A stretch of 64,000 nt of DNA, from positions 55,269,001 through 55,333,000 of the forward strand of contig NC_060208.1 in NCBI RefSeq assembly GCF_021130785.1, written 5' to 3'. This document shows positions 48,701 to 57,094 of the stretch, piece by piece (the stretch's first letter is position 1; every line of letters starts with the position of its first letter). The stretch comes from Homalodisca vitripennis (taxonomy: Eukaryota > Arthropoda > Insecta > Hemiptera > Cicadellidae). A model generated the notes under the pieces. It saw only the letters and a list, made by a program, of their open reading frames with translations, was not told where the DNA came from and did not search any database. Position numbers and translations under genes: made by a program.

Positions 48701-51115
48701 CAAAAAATTATTTCCATTTTTATTTATCAAAATAAAAATATTTATCATGTGGAACTAAATTAAGTGACTATTACGAGTTTAAATCAAATATAAACGGTAA
48801 TTGTGCTATTTTTCTTAGAATGCAGGTCCTAACTAGATAATGCTTTTTATGGAGTAGATATTTGGTTTATGAAGAGTGGTTAGTGTTCAATTCGCCATTG
48901 CCATCAGTACAGCCATGATCGAGCAAGAAGTCTCTTCTTAATTAGATTTAAAACATATAAACCAATACTTAAAACTTGTACAAAAATAAAAGTTTTAAGT
49001 ATTGGTTTGTGCGTTTTGAATGTAATTAAGTTAACAGTAGGCAATACAAGCTCCATCTTCATCAAGAAGTCCTTTTGTTTATTGGGCAACAGATTATCAT
49101 AAAGTTTTTAACCAATGAAGGCGTTAACACATGTGATGAGACATGGATACACCACTACACCCCTGAGTCAAAAATGGCATGTAAGGAGTGGCATAGAAAA
49201 GATGAAAGTTGCCCTGTGAAAGCCAAAACTTGTCTCTGTGCTGGAAAAGTCTTTGCAAAGATTTTTTTTTTACTATAGAGGAATTTTATTTTTTTAAAGC
49301 TTTCATCACTATTATTTTCACTTGAATTATGATCAGCATCGAAACAGGCACAAAATATTTTTAAATCAGGTTAGCCACATGAACACAAAATTATTTATTT
49401 GGGTGTGGCATCTAAACACGTAGTAAGAGACATACCAACAATATCTAGCGGAAATGCAGTGAACTACGTGAACAGTGTTATGTCAAATGCTGTCCACTTA
49501 ACCAGCATGTGACTCTGTGTTTGGTCCCAGCTAAGCACCACGTAACTAGTGTACTATGTGTGTCTACCTCAATGGGTTAAAAAAGCTATCTGAGTTCAGA
49601 AGTGACAGTACATACACTGGCTTGGTAATCCTATGTAGTGATCTATTATATGCAAATGATTGGGAAAGATATTGCACATTAGTAGCCGGCTATTCACCAG
49701 CAACTGACTGCAACACAAATTGTTGATGGAAAAGATGATATAAATGAGCGATCGAGTGGGTTAAAATATATCTAAGACAGAGTGTTGATTAAGAAGTTGG
49801 AAAGTATAACATCTTCTTCTCTAATCTGACAATGAGGTATGCCATTTGGGAGTTGTAGATGCCTAATTTGTTCATTTTGTACACAGATGTGTACAAAATT
49901 TTCCCAGTTATGTGCAGAACTGCACAGTTCATATACGCAGATGATTGTGAGTTGCACTTGTCCTATAAACACACCTTAGCCAGGTATTTCTGAAATCAAT
50001 GTTGATTTGGGAAACATTGCAAAGTGGGCAGCCAACAATGGGCTGAAACTAAACATTGACAAGTGCATTGTAGTTCATGTGGCTCCTGAAATTGTAATTA
50101 TTAAGACACTAAGTGAAAAGAGAGTGATTGTCATTCTCGATGGTGAGAGTTATGCTATGATGTGAGCTTGTAATAGTGGTACAAGAATCACAATGATAAG
50201 ACAGTCTTTCCATTGACTATTTAGTTGTATTGTTATCTGCTAGATAGCAGTTCCAAAAACTGTGAACTCTGTATAATCTTAACCATGATCTTAATTTTAC
50301 TGGTAAGCATACCTGCATAAAATATTAATTTTTCTTTAGCCAGCTGATGTTTGCTGTTGGTATTGACGACTATGGAGGGCTATAGTGACAGCTTTAGTCA
50401 GTATTATGATGTAAAGTGACATGTTAGCTTTCAGTGTATAAATCGTTATGAATAATAAAAATATTGTTTCTCAATAACATTTTATTTATATATTTACGTG
50501 GACCTGTAAGGTATATACTGTATGTATGTATAATGATTTTTTTTTTATTGTAGTGTAATTTGGAGAAATTTTATCATTATAATCTGATATAGAACTCAAA
50601 TTATTGTAATTTGTTCGTAAACCCAGACAAACTATGAAAAGTAGAAATTCCTAGGTGTTAAAAAGCCATTAAAAAGTAGCACGCCAATGGGTTAATGAGA
50701 ACACTTGGTGAGAAAAACCATCCTTTAACTTAGACAAGTGCTACGTGACAATAAATTTTTAATGCCGATTCTTCTGTATAAATAAAGCAGTTATAAATTA
50801 TAGACTAGTTATTGATTAGTATTTAATTTTCAATGGCCGTTTTAGTACATCTTAGATTTTCAATTGATCAAAAACAGTGGTTTAGTCTTAATGAACATTG
50901 GTGGCTCCTTAATTACTATTTTTACTGTATTTCTGTGACCATAGATTATGCCTCTTTTACCATCCAAAATGATTCAGAAGTTTACTATTTAAGATTTTGA
51001 TGTGGAGAAAATTGTTTAATTTGGATTTATACATTGTTTGCAGCTTGCAGAAATTTGGAGATCTATAAATCCAACTGTTGCCAAGTGCCTACCAGATGAC
51101 CCAAAGAACCCATAG
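28117..51115 (+). CDS. SNX8: Sorting nexin 8 (SNX8/Mvp1-like), ten coding exons
   Basis: Spliced gene; joining ten exons (28117-28254, 31024-31153, 35347-35486, 38264-38384, 40150-40376, 41264-41385, 41735-41869, 45292-45508, 46521-46709, 51044-51115) gives 1491 nt, 496 aa plus stop, with consistent phases and GT-AG borders throughout. Domains seen: an EH-like N-terminus (about 1-90, with ALALVGWAQQG), a PX domain (about 103-220) with RRYNDF at 144-149 and LPPKR at 168-172, the FIEERRRSLRRW helix at 190-201, and a helical BAR-like part (about 240-490) with CERVEKGV and RMLAQESVIASVELR. Known of the family: SNX8 binds PI3P on endosomes through PX, tubulates membrane through BAR, and acts in endosome-to-Golgi sorting. 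Human SNX8 is about 465 aa, so the length fits. The EH-like N-terminus resembles fungal Mvp1. The start is the first ATG after an in-frame stop at 28090-28092, but an acceptor at 28122-28123 could instead join an unseen 5' exon, so the start is less certain than the rest. Confidence 0.93.
28468..28745 (+). mobile_element. Solo left end of a piggyBac-type MITE
   Basis: TTAACCCTTTGAGTGCCGC is the same terminus as the complete element at 57.1 kb, followed by TGCATAAAGTGTC at 28507-28519, a subterminal motif shared with the 54.6 and 57.1 kb elements. No right end is found before the LINE in SNX8 intron 1 begins, so it is truncated or interrupted. Confidence 0.65.
28746..30425 (+). mobile_element. 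Degenerate CR1/Jockey-group LINE in SNX8 intron 1
   Basis: Starts in the linker before RT (NHYFTNIAENTLN), then FVKGRSTASAKIKLVEFIIK, MLDFSKAFDCLANELIL after a one-base shift, GSVLGPVLFILLTNDMPQYL, MYTDNTTRLV where YADD has become YTDN, NDLVVDTDKTRQLAFGRRK, LYVLKRIKHISDEATTKVAY, ALFESHTRF, and a decayed C-terminal part to about 30420. The catalytic box has lost its second Asp. Same orientation as SNX8 transcription. Same family as 9.5-11.9 kb and the 3' end at 40.8 kb. Confidence 0.88.
30692..30745. repeat. (ATT)n(ACT)n compound microsatellite
   Basis: ATT repeats change directly into ACT repeats in SNX8 intron 1. Confidence 0.95.
31024..31153 (+). CDS. SNX8: SNX8 coding exon 2 (EH-like region)
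   Basis: Acceptor TGTACAG, donor TTCAG|GTGATA. It encodes IWELLQLADDHVSSDQ followed by LFAALALVGWAQQGRDLS, the EF-hand/EH-like segment seen in Mvp1/SNX8 N-termini. Length is 130 nt, leaving one base that pairs with the first two of exon 3. Confidence 0.9.
31424..31481. repeat. Short inverted repeat (hairpin) in SNX8 intron 2
   Basis: AACAGGATTTCGGACATTT and its complement AAATGTCCGAAATCCTGTT face each other across about 12 bases, giving a 19-bp perfect stem, possibly longer with GGAT/TTCC. A one-armed relative AACAGGATTTTGGACATTT lies at 45940-45958 in intron 8. Confidence 0.85.
31780..32110. repeat. GC-rich insert of unknown class in SNX8 intron 2
   Basis: A block far GC-richer than the intron around it, ending in AATAAAGCTTATTAAACTTG. 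Both strands have open text (minus strand: FVTVRPGHPPGKETRSGP and on), which suggests a decayed mobile element, but I cannot place the family. Confidence 0.4.
32115..35346. other. SNX8 intron 2, rest: nothing recognised
   Basis: AT-rich intron sequence, with a short (TC)n tract at 34857-34870 and a T-run near 32983. No exon-like ORF. Confidence 0.5.
35347..35486 (+). CDS. SNX8: SNX8 coding exon 3 (PX domain start)
   Basis: Acceptor TTGACAG, donor AGCAAG|GTACAC. It encodes the first PX beta strands, with VEVVPEKKGLFMKHVEYLIS closely matching VELIPEKKGLFLKHVEYEVS of vertebrate SNX8. Ends in phase 0. Confidence 0.95.
35575..35655 (+). repeat. Isolated piece of the 2.6-3.4 kb repeat unit
   Basis: Contains CTTAGTACATGGGTTCCTCT followed by TAGTCCAAGAAAGAACTCTA and TTGATTTTGG, the same order as in the upstream tandem array, so the unit is dispersed as well as tandem. 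Confidence 0.7.
35920..36153. promoter_or_regulatory. Three perfect CRE palindromes (TGACGTCA) in intron 3
   Basis: TGACGTCA at 35929-35936, 35953-35960 and 36146-36153. The first two lie in a 24-bp direct repeat (GGCAGACTGTGACGTCAGT). Known: this is the CREB/ATF consensus site. Function here is inference; the sites may belong to a mobile element. Confidence 0.4.
37032..37175. repeat. 35-bp tandem repeat, four units, intron 3
   Basis: CAGCAAATTG then a CGCAGTCAACGTAGGGCGAT-type half, with AAATT at 37036, 37071, 37105 and 37140. GC-rich against an AT-rich intron. It follows a GC-rich block (36790-37020) whose ORFs on both strands look like chance. Confidence 0.75.
38264..38384 (+). CDS. SNX8: SNX8 coding exon 4 (PX core)
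   Basis: Acceptor TATTGCAG, donor GGAG|GTTAGT. It carries NRRYNDF (phosphoinositide-contacting Arg and Tyr) and FPYRLIPKLPPKRM, the proline loop and basic residues of the PX pocket. Confidence 0.96.
38490..39110. repeat. GC-rich patches with hairpin, SNX8 intron 4
   Basis: TTTTGGCGCGCGGGCACG near 38510 and CGCCCGGTCGCTGCG near 39060 bracket an AT-rich middle. A perfect 8-bp hairpin TGACGAGC-ACA-GCTCGTCA lies at 39073-39091. This looks like the two ends of an old insertion, but terminal repeats are not matched. Confidence 0.35.
40150..40376 (+). CDS. SNX8: SNX8 coding exon 5 (PX end)
   Basis: Acceptor TATTGCAG is the only nearby AG that fits phase; donor GCAAAG|GTACTT. It encodes DGQFIEERRRSLRRWLALVA, then RHP and a TLHYFLTA stretch, ending with DEFATSEFAVAK. 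The 5' part (ASASLLLGAGDG) is a few residues longer than the corresponding vertebrate loop. Confidence 0.93.
40838..41215 (+). mobile_element. 5'-truncated LINE 3' end in SNX8 intron 5
   Basis: Encodes the conserved LINE C-terminal tail: VSLYILQVIMYVHCNN, DLDTYNTRRAANFNLPAHR, LYSEKPSYMRAKPFNILPEE, FKRELKKWLMKHPFYRIDEF and TNW. Still open for 100 codons, so it is younger than the other copies. 5' truncation is typical of LINE insertion. Same family as the elements at 9.5 and 28.7 kb. Confidence 0.88.
41264..41385 (+). CDS. SNX8: SNX8 coding exon 6 (BAR-like helix)
   Basis: Acceptor GTTATAG, donor CACGC|GTGAGT. It encodes DLVPADCTSEFAISREQIK and continues to IAENFATRSHA, matching the DFLPADIQAQFAISRELI region of vertebrate SNX8. 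Ends with two bases of a split Ala codon. Confidence 0.94.
41620..41697 (+). pseudogene. Decayed partial copy of SNX8 exon 7 in intron 6
   Basis: This 78-bp stretch is the same length as 41772-41849 of exon 7 and differs at five positions. The duplication covers only the middle of the exon; flanks on both sides are unlike. It is preceded by ATAATACAG, which resembles a splice acceptor, but the open frame runs into TAA at 41701-41703. If spliced in it would truncate SNX8. Confidence 0.85.
41735..41869 (+). CDS. SNX8: SNX8 coding exon 7
   Basis: Acceptor GTGCAG, donor TCTAA|GTGAGT. It encodes YADDMGELASQLNKLAAEP and then SAWATGGNNTWLNMKKGFNL, matching the PLPSWAALNSSTWGSLKQAL segment of vertebrate SNX8. 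A 78-bp near copy of its middle lies 152 bp upstream in intron 6. Confidence 0.93.
42660..44570 (-). mobile_element. Degenerate minus-strand LINE in SNX8 intron 7
   Basis: Read from high to low: a damaged RT N-terminal half, GLFMDLSKAFDSIS-type motif A near 43700, then EEVKYGVPQGSMSGPLLFTG, LCLYADDINLKI with an intact YADD box (43410-43550), and the C-terminal part with MQNKAIRIIFNFHNRTSIKE (42920-42978). Frameshifts separate the pieces. Opposite in orientation to SNX8 and a different family from the other intronic LINEs. Confidence 0.82.
45292..45508 (+). CDS. SNX8: SNX8 coding exon 8
   Basis: Acceptor GTTACAG, donor AGTGAT|GTGAGT. It encodes VCERLNVLVDVLAGHKDLCE, then RVEKGVASDHQKALAKMLAL and KKRQM, in line with LNLFLDLLQSYKDLCERHEK and the KRQM of vertebrate SNX8. 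Clearly GC-richer than the flanking introns. Confidence 0.96.
46212..46280. repeat. 33-bp unit tandem duplication, intron 8
   Basis: The phrase TTAGATTATTTGTGTCTCTT plus GCAATCTTGTCAC occurs twice back to back with no change, implying a recent event. Confidence 0.9.
46521..46709 (+). CDS. SNX8: SNX8 coding exon 9
   Basis: Acceptor ATTGACAG, donor ACACAG|GTAGGT; 63 codons, phase 0 at both ends. It encodes ESVEVLEQRMLAQESVIASV, then ELRTAFSLHCVHMETQLVHA, equivalent to ESVEQLESRIVEQENAIQTM and the following helix in vertebrates. Confidence 0.96.
48285..48686. mobile_element. 402-bp MITE with CAGGG..TGCTACAGG ends
   Basis: Left end CAGGGATGCTACAGG and right end CCTGTAGCAACCCTG are inverted repeats with one mismatch, flanked by TACTA on both sides (48280-48284 and 48687-48691). 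The inside is built from repeated GTCAGGGAA phrases at both ends. The CAGGG start resembles hAT ends, though a 5-bp duplication is short for hAT. In SNX8 intron 9. Confidence 0.85.
48938..49029. repeat. Long inverted repeat, 41-bp arms, intron 9
   Basis: CTTAATTAGATTTAAAACAT and on to AAACCAATACTTAAAACTT is mirrored by AAGTTTTAAGTATTGGTTT and on to GTAATTAAG. The inner 19 bp pair perfectly around a short loop; the outer arm has four or five mismatches. It ends about 70 bp before a mariner fragment. Confidence 0.85.
49102..49270 (+). pseudogene. mariner transposase fragment, intron 9
   Basis: Encodes CDETWIHHYTPESK then KEWHRKDESCPVKAKTCLCA and GKVFAKIFF, the mariner block with the second catalytic Asp in DETW and the AGKVMATIFWD region, here ending before that motif's Asp. 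No ends or flanking repeats are preserved. Confidence 0.85.
49920..50155 (+). pseudogene. LINE RT fragment (YADD), intron 9
   Basis: Reads FIYADDCELHLSYKHT, then after a frame change EINVDLGNIAKWAANNGLKL and NIDKCIVVHVA, the RT catalytic YADD box and the following LNxxKC motif. Both Asp are kept, but less than 80 codons survive. Confidence 0.78.
51044..51115 (+). CDS. SNX8: SNX8 terminal coding exon 10
   Basis: Acceptor TTTGCAG, then LAEIWRSINPTVAKCLPDDP, KNP and stop TAG at 51113-51115. It matches the last helix of vertebrate SNX8 (MSKVWNDLRPKLSCLFAG). No AATAAA lies between the stop and the MITE at 51301; the first is inside that element at 51462. Confidence 0.88.
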   Translation, partial: LAEIWRSINPTVAKCLPDDPKNP

Positions 51116-51296
51116 CATGCTACTGGTGATACTCACTTCTAATTATTGTTATGTTATTTACTCAGAAGAATAATCTCATATATAATCTATTTTTGATATC
51201 AAGTATTTTGATAAAGTTAAGTACAACGAAACTCATCTTGCCCATAACAGGTGCCTAATCCTGTCCAGAAATGTGGAAGTTCTTGTTGTTCAATTT

Positions 51297-52127
51297 TTAA
51301 CCCTCCATCAGGCGCTTAAAATTAGAAACACCATCTGGCGCTCACGGAGGTTTCCTCCAGGTTAGCGAATAATGGATATCATAGTCGTTTAAACTGTTTT
51401 CATTTGTTTAAATATTCATACTGATTTAATTACAATATAATATATTCATTTTTAGAAATTAAATAAAAATTACTCTCTTATGTAATGAATTTTCCAAATA
51501 AGAAATTCAAAATCTTAAAAAATGTTACTGTATAATAACAACATGATTTATTTTAAGGAATAATGCAATTAATTGTAAAAATGTTTAACCTACTGTAATA
51601 ATATATGGAAATTAATTTAGTTTTTAAACACTACACAAAGTTTCAAAATATTTTCCTTCTGGTTCTTATAACGACAATGTTCACTCCATAAACAGTACTG
51701 AAATGTTCCTTAGCACACGGGTACTGTACTGACAAGTCTCTCGTCTTCATTCTCCATTTCACAAAATTCAAATAAAATATATTGTAAAACTTAAAAAGAA
51801 ACCATCACAGGTCACACATTTAGGCGCACACGAATTATTATTCCATAAAAACTAAACACTATAAGGCGCTCACGGAGATTTCGTCCAAGCACTACAAACA
51901 CAACATCGGGCGCTCACGGAGGAATCGTCCAGTCTCGCACGGAAGTAGACCTCATACTGACAGATTTTGACAAAGATAAGCGGGAGGCTATTGTTTCGCT
52001 TCCCCGAAAGATGCTCGTGAAGTACACTGCGGGAAACAACTGCCAACATCAGAAAAGTATTACTATTTTTTAATAATAATAAAAAATACACGGAGGAAAA
52101 CTCCGTTTAGCGCCCGATGTAGGGTTA
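51297..52127. mobile_element. piggyBac-type MITE P1 (TTAA, CCCTCCATCAGGCGC ends)
   Basis: TTAA-CCCTCCATCAGGCGCT at the left and AGCGCCCGATGTAGGG-TTAA at the right are inverted repeats with two mismatches. TTAA duplication with CCC/GGG termini is the piggyBac hallmark. Inside, GGCGCTCACGGAG recurs at 51337, 51864 and 51909, and GGAGG-TTT-CCTCC forms a hairpin at 51346-51358. No transposase. It lies 181 bp after the SNX8 stop codon. Confidence 0.9.
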
Positions 52128-52610
52128 AAGATAAAAAGAAACAAAGCAATCTATGTTTAGTAATTATATATTAAATTATAATCAATTAGAGAATTTTAAT
52201 AAAAAATCAATTACAATAATAAAAAAATTTGCAACAGTGCCACAGAACAAAGTTAAAATAAATTGTCGGTGATAAGACCAGGTAAAAATCATTCAGAAAA
52301 ATAAAGATCCAGAAATTTTTTTTTATTCAACATTAAACAGCACCAGATTTAAGAAAACAATTGATAGAAATATCTATACAAGCATGTTTTAAATAGACAG
52401 TTTTTTTTTAATTCTCTTTATTTTCAAAAGAACATTTGTTAATACTGTTTAAATGATTACAAACTTGACAAAATTTGGTGTATATTTGTTACATTTCAGC
52501 TTAATCAAATTTTCGGCTTTGAACGTATATCTATGAAGATAAATGATAATGAATAAATATCTATTTCCTCCAATTTATCTATTTAATGACTGGCAGTATC
52601 AAAGTTGTTA

Positions 52611-52872
52611 CTTGTTGAGTAACTGTCTCTGTTTCATAGCAATAACTAAAATGAGACCAAATACTACTGCTATCACTACAGCCACCACCACTACTACTGC
52701 CACTAGTATTGGATAGAGGTGGGTTATTGTTACTGATACTGCCTCATCGTGTCGCTCCGTAATTGGAACGGTTGTGGAATCGTGACAATGAAAAAGTAAA
52801 AGATTCCATGTATGTCTGCCATTGCGACCAAACATGACAACATGAACGTGGCAACGAATCAAAATGTCAGAA
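52611..52872 (-). CDS. Orphan membrane-anchor exon, unknown protein
   Basis: Open on the minus strand from a possible acceptor CCTCTAG at 52873 to TAA at 52611. It encodes VVMFGRNGRHTWNLLLFHC, a polar stretch, then a very hydrophobic single span LVAVVVVVAVVIAVVFGLI and a short basic tail KQRQLLNK, the layout of the last exon of a type I membrane protein. Codon use is GC-richer than the surroundings. I do not recognise the family and see no partner exons; a chance ORF over a GTA/GTG-rich tract remains possible. Confidence 0.4.
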
Positions 52873-52874
52873 CT

Positions 52875-53537
52875 AGAGGTGGATTATTCAACATGGAAAT
52901 GTCACATCAATAGCAGGCATTCATTACAATGGATTCTGGATTGGTTGGTACTGGCTGAGACTGTACATTTGAGATCAAAAAGAAAATATATATTCCTGCC
53001 TTTTTTGCTATCTCCAAATTCTGTTGAAGCTAGACGTTTTATTTCTATTCAGCATTTTTTTAATCTTTACCAATGTTTTATAATTTTTTATCCATAATTT
53101 TAATCTGTAGTTTAAACAAGTATTTTAATATTTTGCCTGTTTTATAGCGTTATCAACACTTAATTTTTATCTTAAAAAGCTTCATTAGGTAATAATTTTA
53201 ATATATTATCATATTTGATGTAGTTTGTATTATTGAGCCCCAAAAAACTAAATAAAGGTTGTAATAAAAATATTTGAATGTTACATGTTTTTAAAATCTG
53301 TTATTTCAACCATTACTTATTAATTGGTACGTCTTTTAACTTAGCCATGGTACAATTAAACAAGTTCATTCACATAACATAACATGACAACGCATAATGA
53401 TATAGATGTGGCATTTTGTTGCAACTGCCGGAACTGCTTATGAACTCATTGCAATGCTTTTGTATCTCAAACAGCTTGCATATCTCTACTGTTACTACTA
53501 CTACTGCTGTGTTTGTACCAAATGCTATTTATTTTCT

Positions 53538-53595
<58 letters not shown>

Positions 53596-54620
53596 GTACC
53601 TACAATTTTTACAAGTGTGAAGAACACATTTTAGATTTTAACAGTCTACAAAAACCAAATTGTGATATTGAACTTATTTTATTTATTAGAACATTTCTAT
53701 AATACTGAAAAGATCTAAACAATATCGTCATAGTGTATTGTTTTATTGATGTAAAATTAAGATATAACTTATATTAAAATATTTCAATTAAATTGTGTGA
53801 CAGATTGTGAACAAAGTATAGAATAAATTAACTCTTTATTGATTTTAGATCAAAGGTTTTAGATTATTTATTTTTTACTAGTAGCAGTATTGCTTTTCAG
53901 TATTTATAAAATTTATTTAATATTTTTTCTAACACCTAAATAGAATCTATTTTTAATCCTAGATCTATCGTATCAATACTTGACAGATCAATGAAGTTTT
54001 TTTTTTGTGATACCTATTTTTTCAATGGAAAGTACTCTCTTATTTCAGTACTAATCAAAAAGGAGATTACATAATAAAACATACTAATATTTCTGCCACC
54101 TGGATGCATTATAGCATTCGTTGTTAAAAAAATTAATTGAAGGAAGGATTTCTAAAGTTCAAATTTTTCAGATACGCAATTAAAAGTTTGCAATACGATT
54201 GCATGTTTTTTTTTTAACTGGAAAAACCAACACCAGTCCTGGAAAATTGAATTCTTCTTCTTTCTATTCATGTAAACAGAATTATTGTAAAAGTCTAAAC
54301 CAGGAATTTTATAAAAAATATTTTACAAGTCATAGCGTATATTAACACCTGAAAACATCAGTAAGATATTTTCATTTGACAATGTTATTTATAATAATAT
54401 CACTTTGAAAAAGAAATCACTGAATAGCTAAATTTTCCTGATCAATTGATATATAACAACAATATTTTATCTGATGGTTTGGGTAAACTGCCAATTGTTA
54501 AAGATAAGGAAGAATCCGCTCTTGTTTTTAAATTCCTCTCCATTACTGTTGTTCGGTACCAAGTCTTTTTAGATATCTATTTATAGAAAGGGTAGTTATA
54601 CTGTAGTTTTGCCTACTAAT
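52875..54620. other. No gene recognised; long (AT)n tract
   Basis: AT-rich spacer containing the uninterrupted AT repeat at 53540-53594. ORFs across that tract encode alternating Ile-Tyr and are artefacts. Confidence 0.5.
53540..53594. repeat. (AT)n microsatellite
   Basis: About 27 uninterrupted TA dinucleotides. Confidence 0.97.
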
Positions 54621-54626
54621 ACATCC

Positions 54627-55289
54627 TTAACCCTTTTAGTGCCAACGTCCTGTTATTTGGACGCCTAAAAAACTATGCATAAAGTGCCAATGTCCTTTTT
54701 ACCAGATGTTCTAAAAACTTCGTCTAAAATCCCAACATCCGGATAACCGGACGTCACGAAAAGAAACATTAAAAATTTGGCAATTAGTTTTTTACGAGCT
54801 TGTTAATTTTATCTGTATTTTTCCTTAATTTATATTTTGTGTAAAGTTATGAACTGTTTAAAGAAAAATCGTGCCAGTTGTTAGATTTATAAAAAAAACC
54901 ACAATGTTTTTATTTGTGAACATTTTATTATTAAATTTTAACAGTTTGTCCATAATTTAGTGGACTTTACATTTAATGTATTGAATATAGCTGAACTATT
55001 TTTTTATCACCATAAGAAAGTCCAAATAAAAAAAACCAAAAACTCATGTACTTTTTTTGTAATCAAAATGTTTTAATTTGAGTCCGGCTATTTTTAGTAT
55101 TTTATTCCAATAGAATTAATATATAATTAGGTAAAAAATTCATTACAAATTTGTCACAAATAACAGAGATGCAAATTATGTACCAACACATCGCAAAAAG
55201 GGATAGAAACCCCTCTGGCACACTTGTAATAAATGCTTTGCACTAGTAGAGCAAAACTTGAAAAATATATATGGCACTATAAGGGTAAA
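54627..55289. mobile_element. piggyBac-type MITE P2 (CCCTTTTAGTGCC ends)
   Basis: Left TTAA-CCCTTTTAGTGCCAACG; right TGGCACTATAAGGG-TAAA, where one base of the TTAA has changed. Inverted termini match at 12 of 13 positions. Subterminal hairpins CGTCC/GGACG (54646-54663) and TCCGG-ATAA-CCGGA (54738-54751); TGCATAAAGTGCC at 54675-54687 is shared with P3 and the solo end in intron 1. Non-coding. Confidence 0.88.
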
Positions 55290-57090
55290 ATACCAGAAAC
55301 AAGCTATAATTAACTTTTTCATAACATTTATTTATTATGCGAAAAACAATGCAAAGTAAAACTTTTATTTTTTTATGGCGTGGTTATTATTGAGCCAAAA
55401 ATAATATATGTATTTTTCACAACAAACTATATTATTATTGTATACTATCATAAAAAATAAAGGTAATACATTTTTATGTTATAAAGTACAGTTTGAAATG
55501 GTAAGGATATTGTTTAAGCTATTTACATTTTTATTTCCATCACACTTGTTCCTGTGACTTTTATGTATTTTGATAGCTTACACAACATAGTAATAAGATA
55601 TATAATCTTGAAAACTAAATAATCTTACAGTATAACTATTCATTTTAGGATGGCTTTCAAATATTTTAGTAAAAAAGTGTTTGATTCCGTGGAGATGATG
55701 AAAATAATTTAATCGTCTATGAAAAATAGAAATTGATTTACTATTGCCGAAAAATGTTATTTTTTGATAGAAAGTGTGATTTACCATATACTTGTTTGGT
55801 TGATTTTTTACAACATAATACTAGTATATTGGCTCAAAAATTACTATTAGTGTGTACTTACTCTTGTATTTTTTATGTTTGGAAAACTTTACATACAATC
55901 TATTTTTACAATAAGTAAATTTCTTCTGTGTATTCAAATTATTATTTATATTTCTTATAAAATCGGGAAGTTTTAGTATATTTAGGATTCTTTCAAATAA
56001 TTTATGATTCTATGAAAATAATGCTTGAAAGTAGAATTTATTATGCAAAATTTGAAAGTAATTTTTATCTATCTAACGTAAAAAAATCTATTAGACTTCT
56101 TATTTATTATTTTATTTAGCATAATAGTAATCTACATTTTCTGAGGAAAATTAAATGTAACCATGTCCAATTACATTAGATCTTGTCGGCGTGGCAATAA
56201 AAATATATATAAAAGTTTGTAAATCGCTGAAAATGGGATCCGTTTTGAACATAATACCTAGGGTTAAGAAGTGAACTTCACCAGTTATTTTAGTCTAGAG
56301 CATTTAAGTGATAATTTTTTCCAAGATGTTATAAATATATTCAATAATTCCAAAAATGTTTTAAAACATTCCTCAAAGCATAACATTATGAGTGTTGTTT
56401 ATATATGTATTTAATTGTGTTATAATTATTTATATTTATAGCAAATATAAACATTTTCCAACTGTAGAAAAAGTGATTCTCTTGTGATGGAGATGTTTAC
56501 AACGATTAGGGTGATCTATACATGTTATTAATTTATATAGTCATTATTATTCAATGTCAGAAAGTTTTATTTATTTTAGAGTGGTTAATAGTGCATTTAT
56601 AATTTAAGGAAGAATACAAATAATATGGAAGAGCTATAGGATGATTATAGAATTATTTTAACTAATATGTGACTAATTATTCCAAGTATGCCCAGTTTAT
56701 TTTCAAATATTAATAAAGATACATTATATTTTAACATTTATATTACTGTAATTTCCAAGTGCCTATAGAAACTGTAAGCTCTTGTGTAATATATTAACAC
56801 AATAAAATTAAAATGTGTGATTTTTGTGATCAAACATCATATAAGTGATATTATTATTACATATCTATTTAAAATACCCTATTGTATTTATTAGTGTTAT
56901 ATTTATAATTTGTTGTTTGTTAACACTGTTTATAATAATAAACATTAAAACCTTATATTGTTTTATTTACTTTCACCTTACCACATGAATAATGTAACAT
57001 AGGTGTGACAAAAACAATGTATAGTATAATCAAATTGAAATTAGATAAATGTTTCTTTTGTGATGACTGTTGTAAAGATAAGTTATAGCT
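55290..57090. other. No gene recognised
   Basis: Extremely AT-rich spacer between two MITEs; only short chance ORFs. Confidence 0.5.
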
Positions 57091-57094
57091 CATC

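Noticed and set aside
53406..53634. ORFs ending in Ile-Tyr repeats
   Set aside because: Translation of an (AT)n microsatellite.
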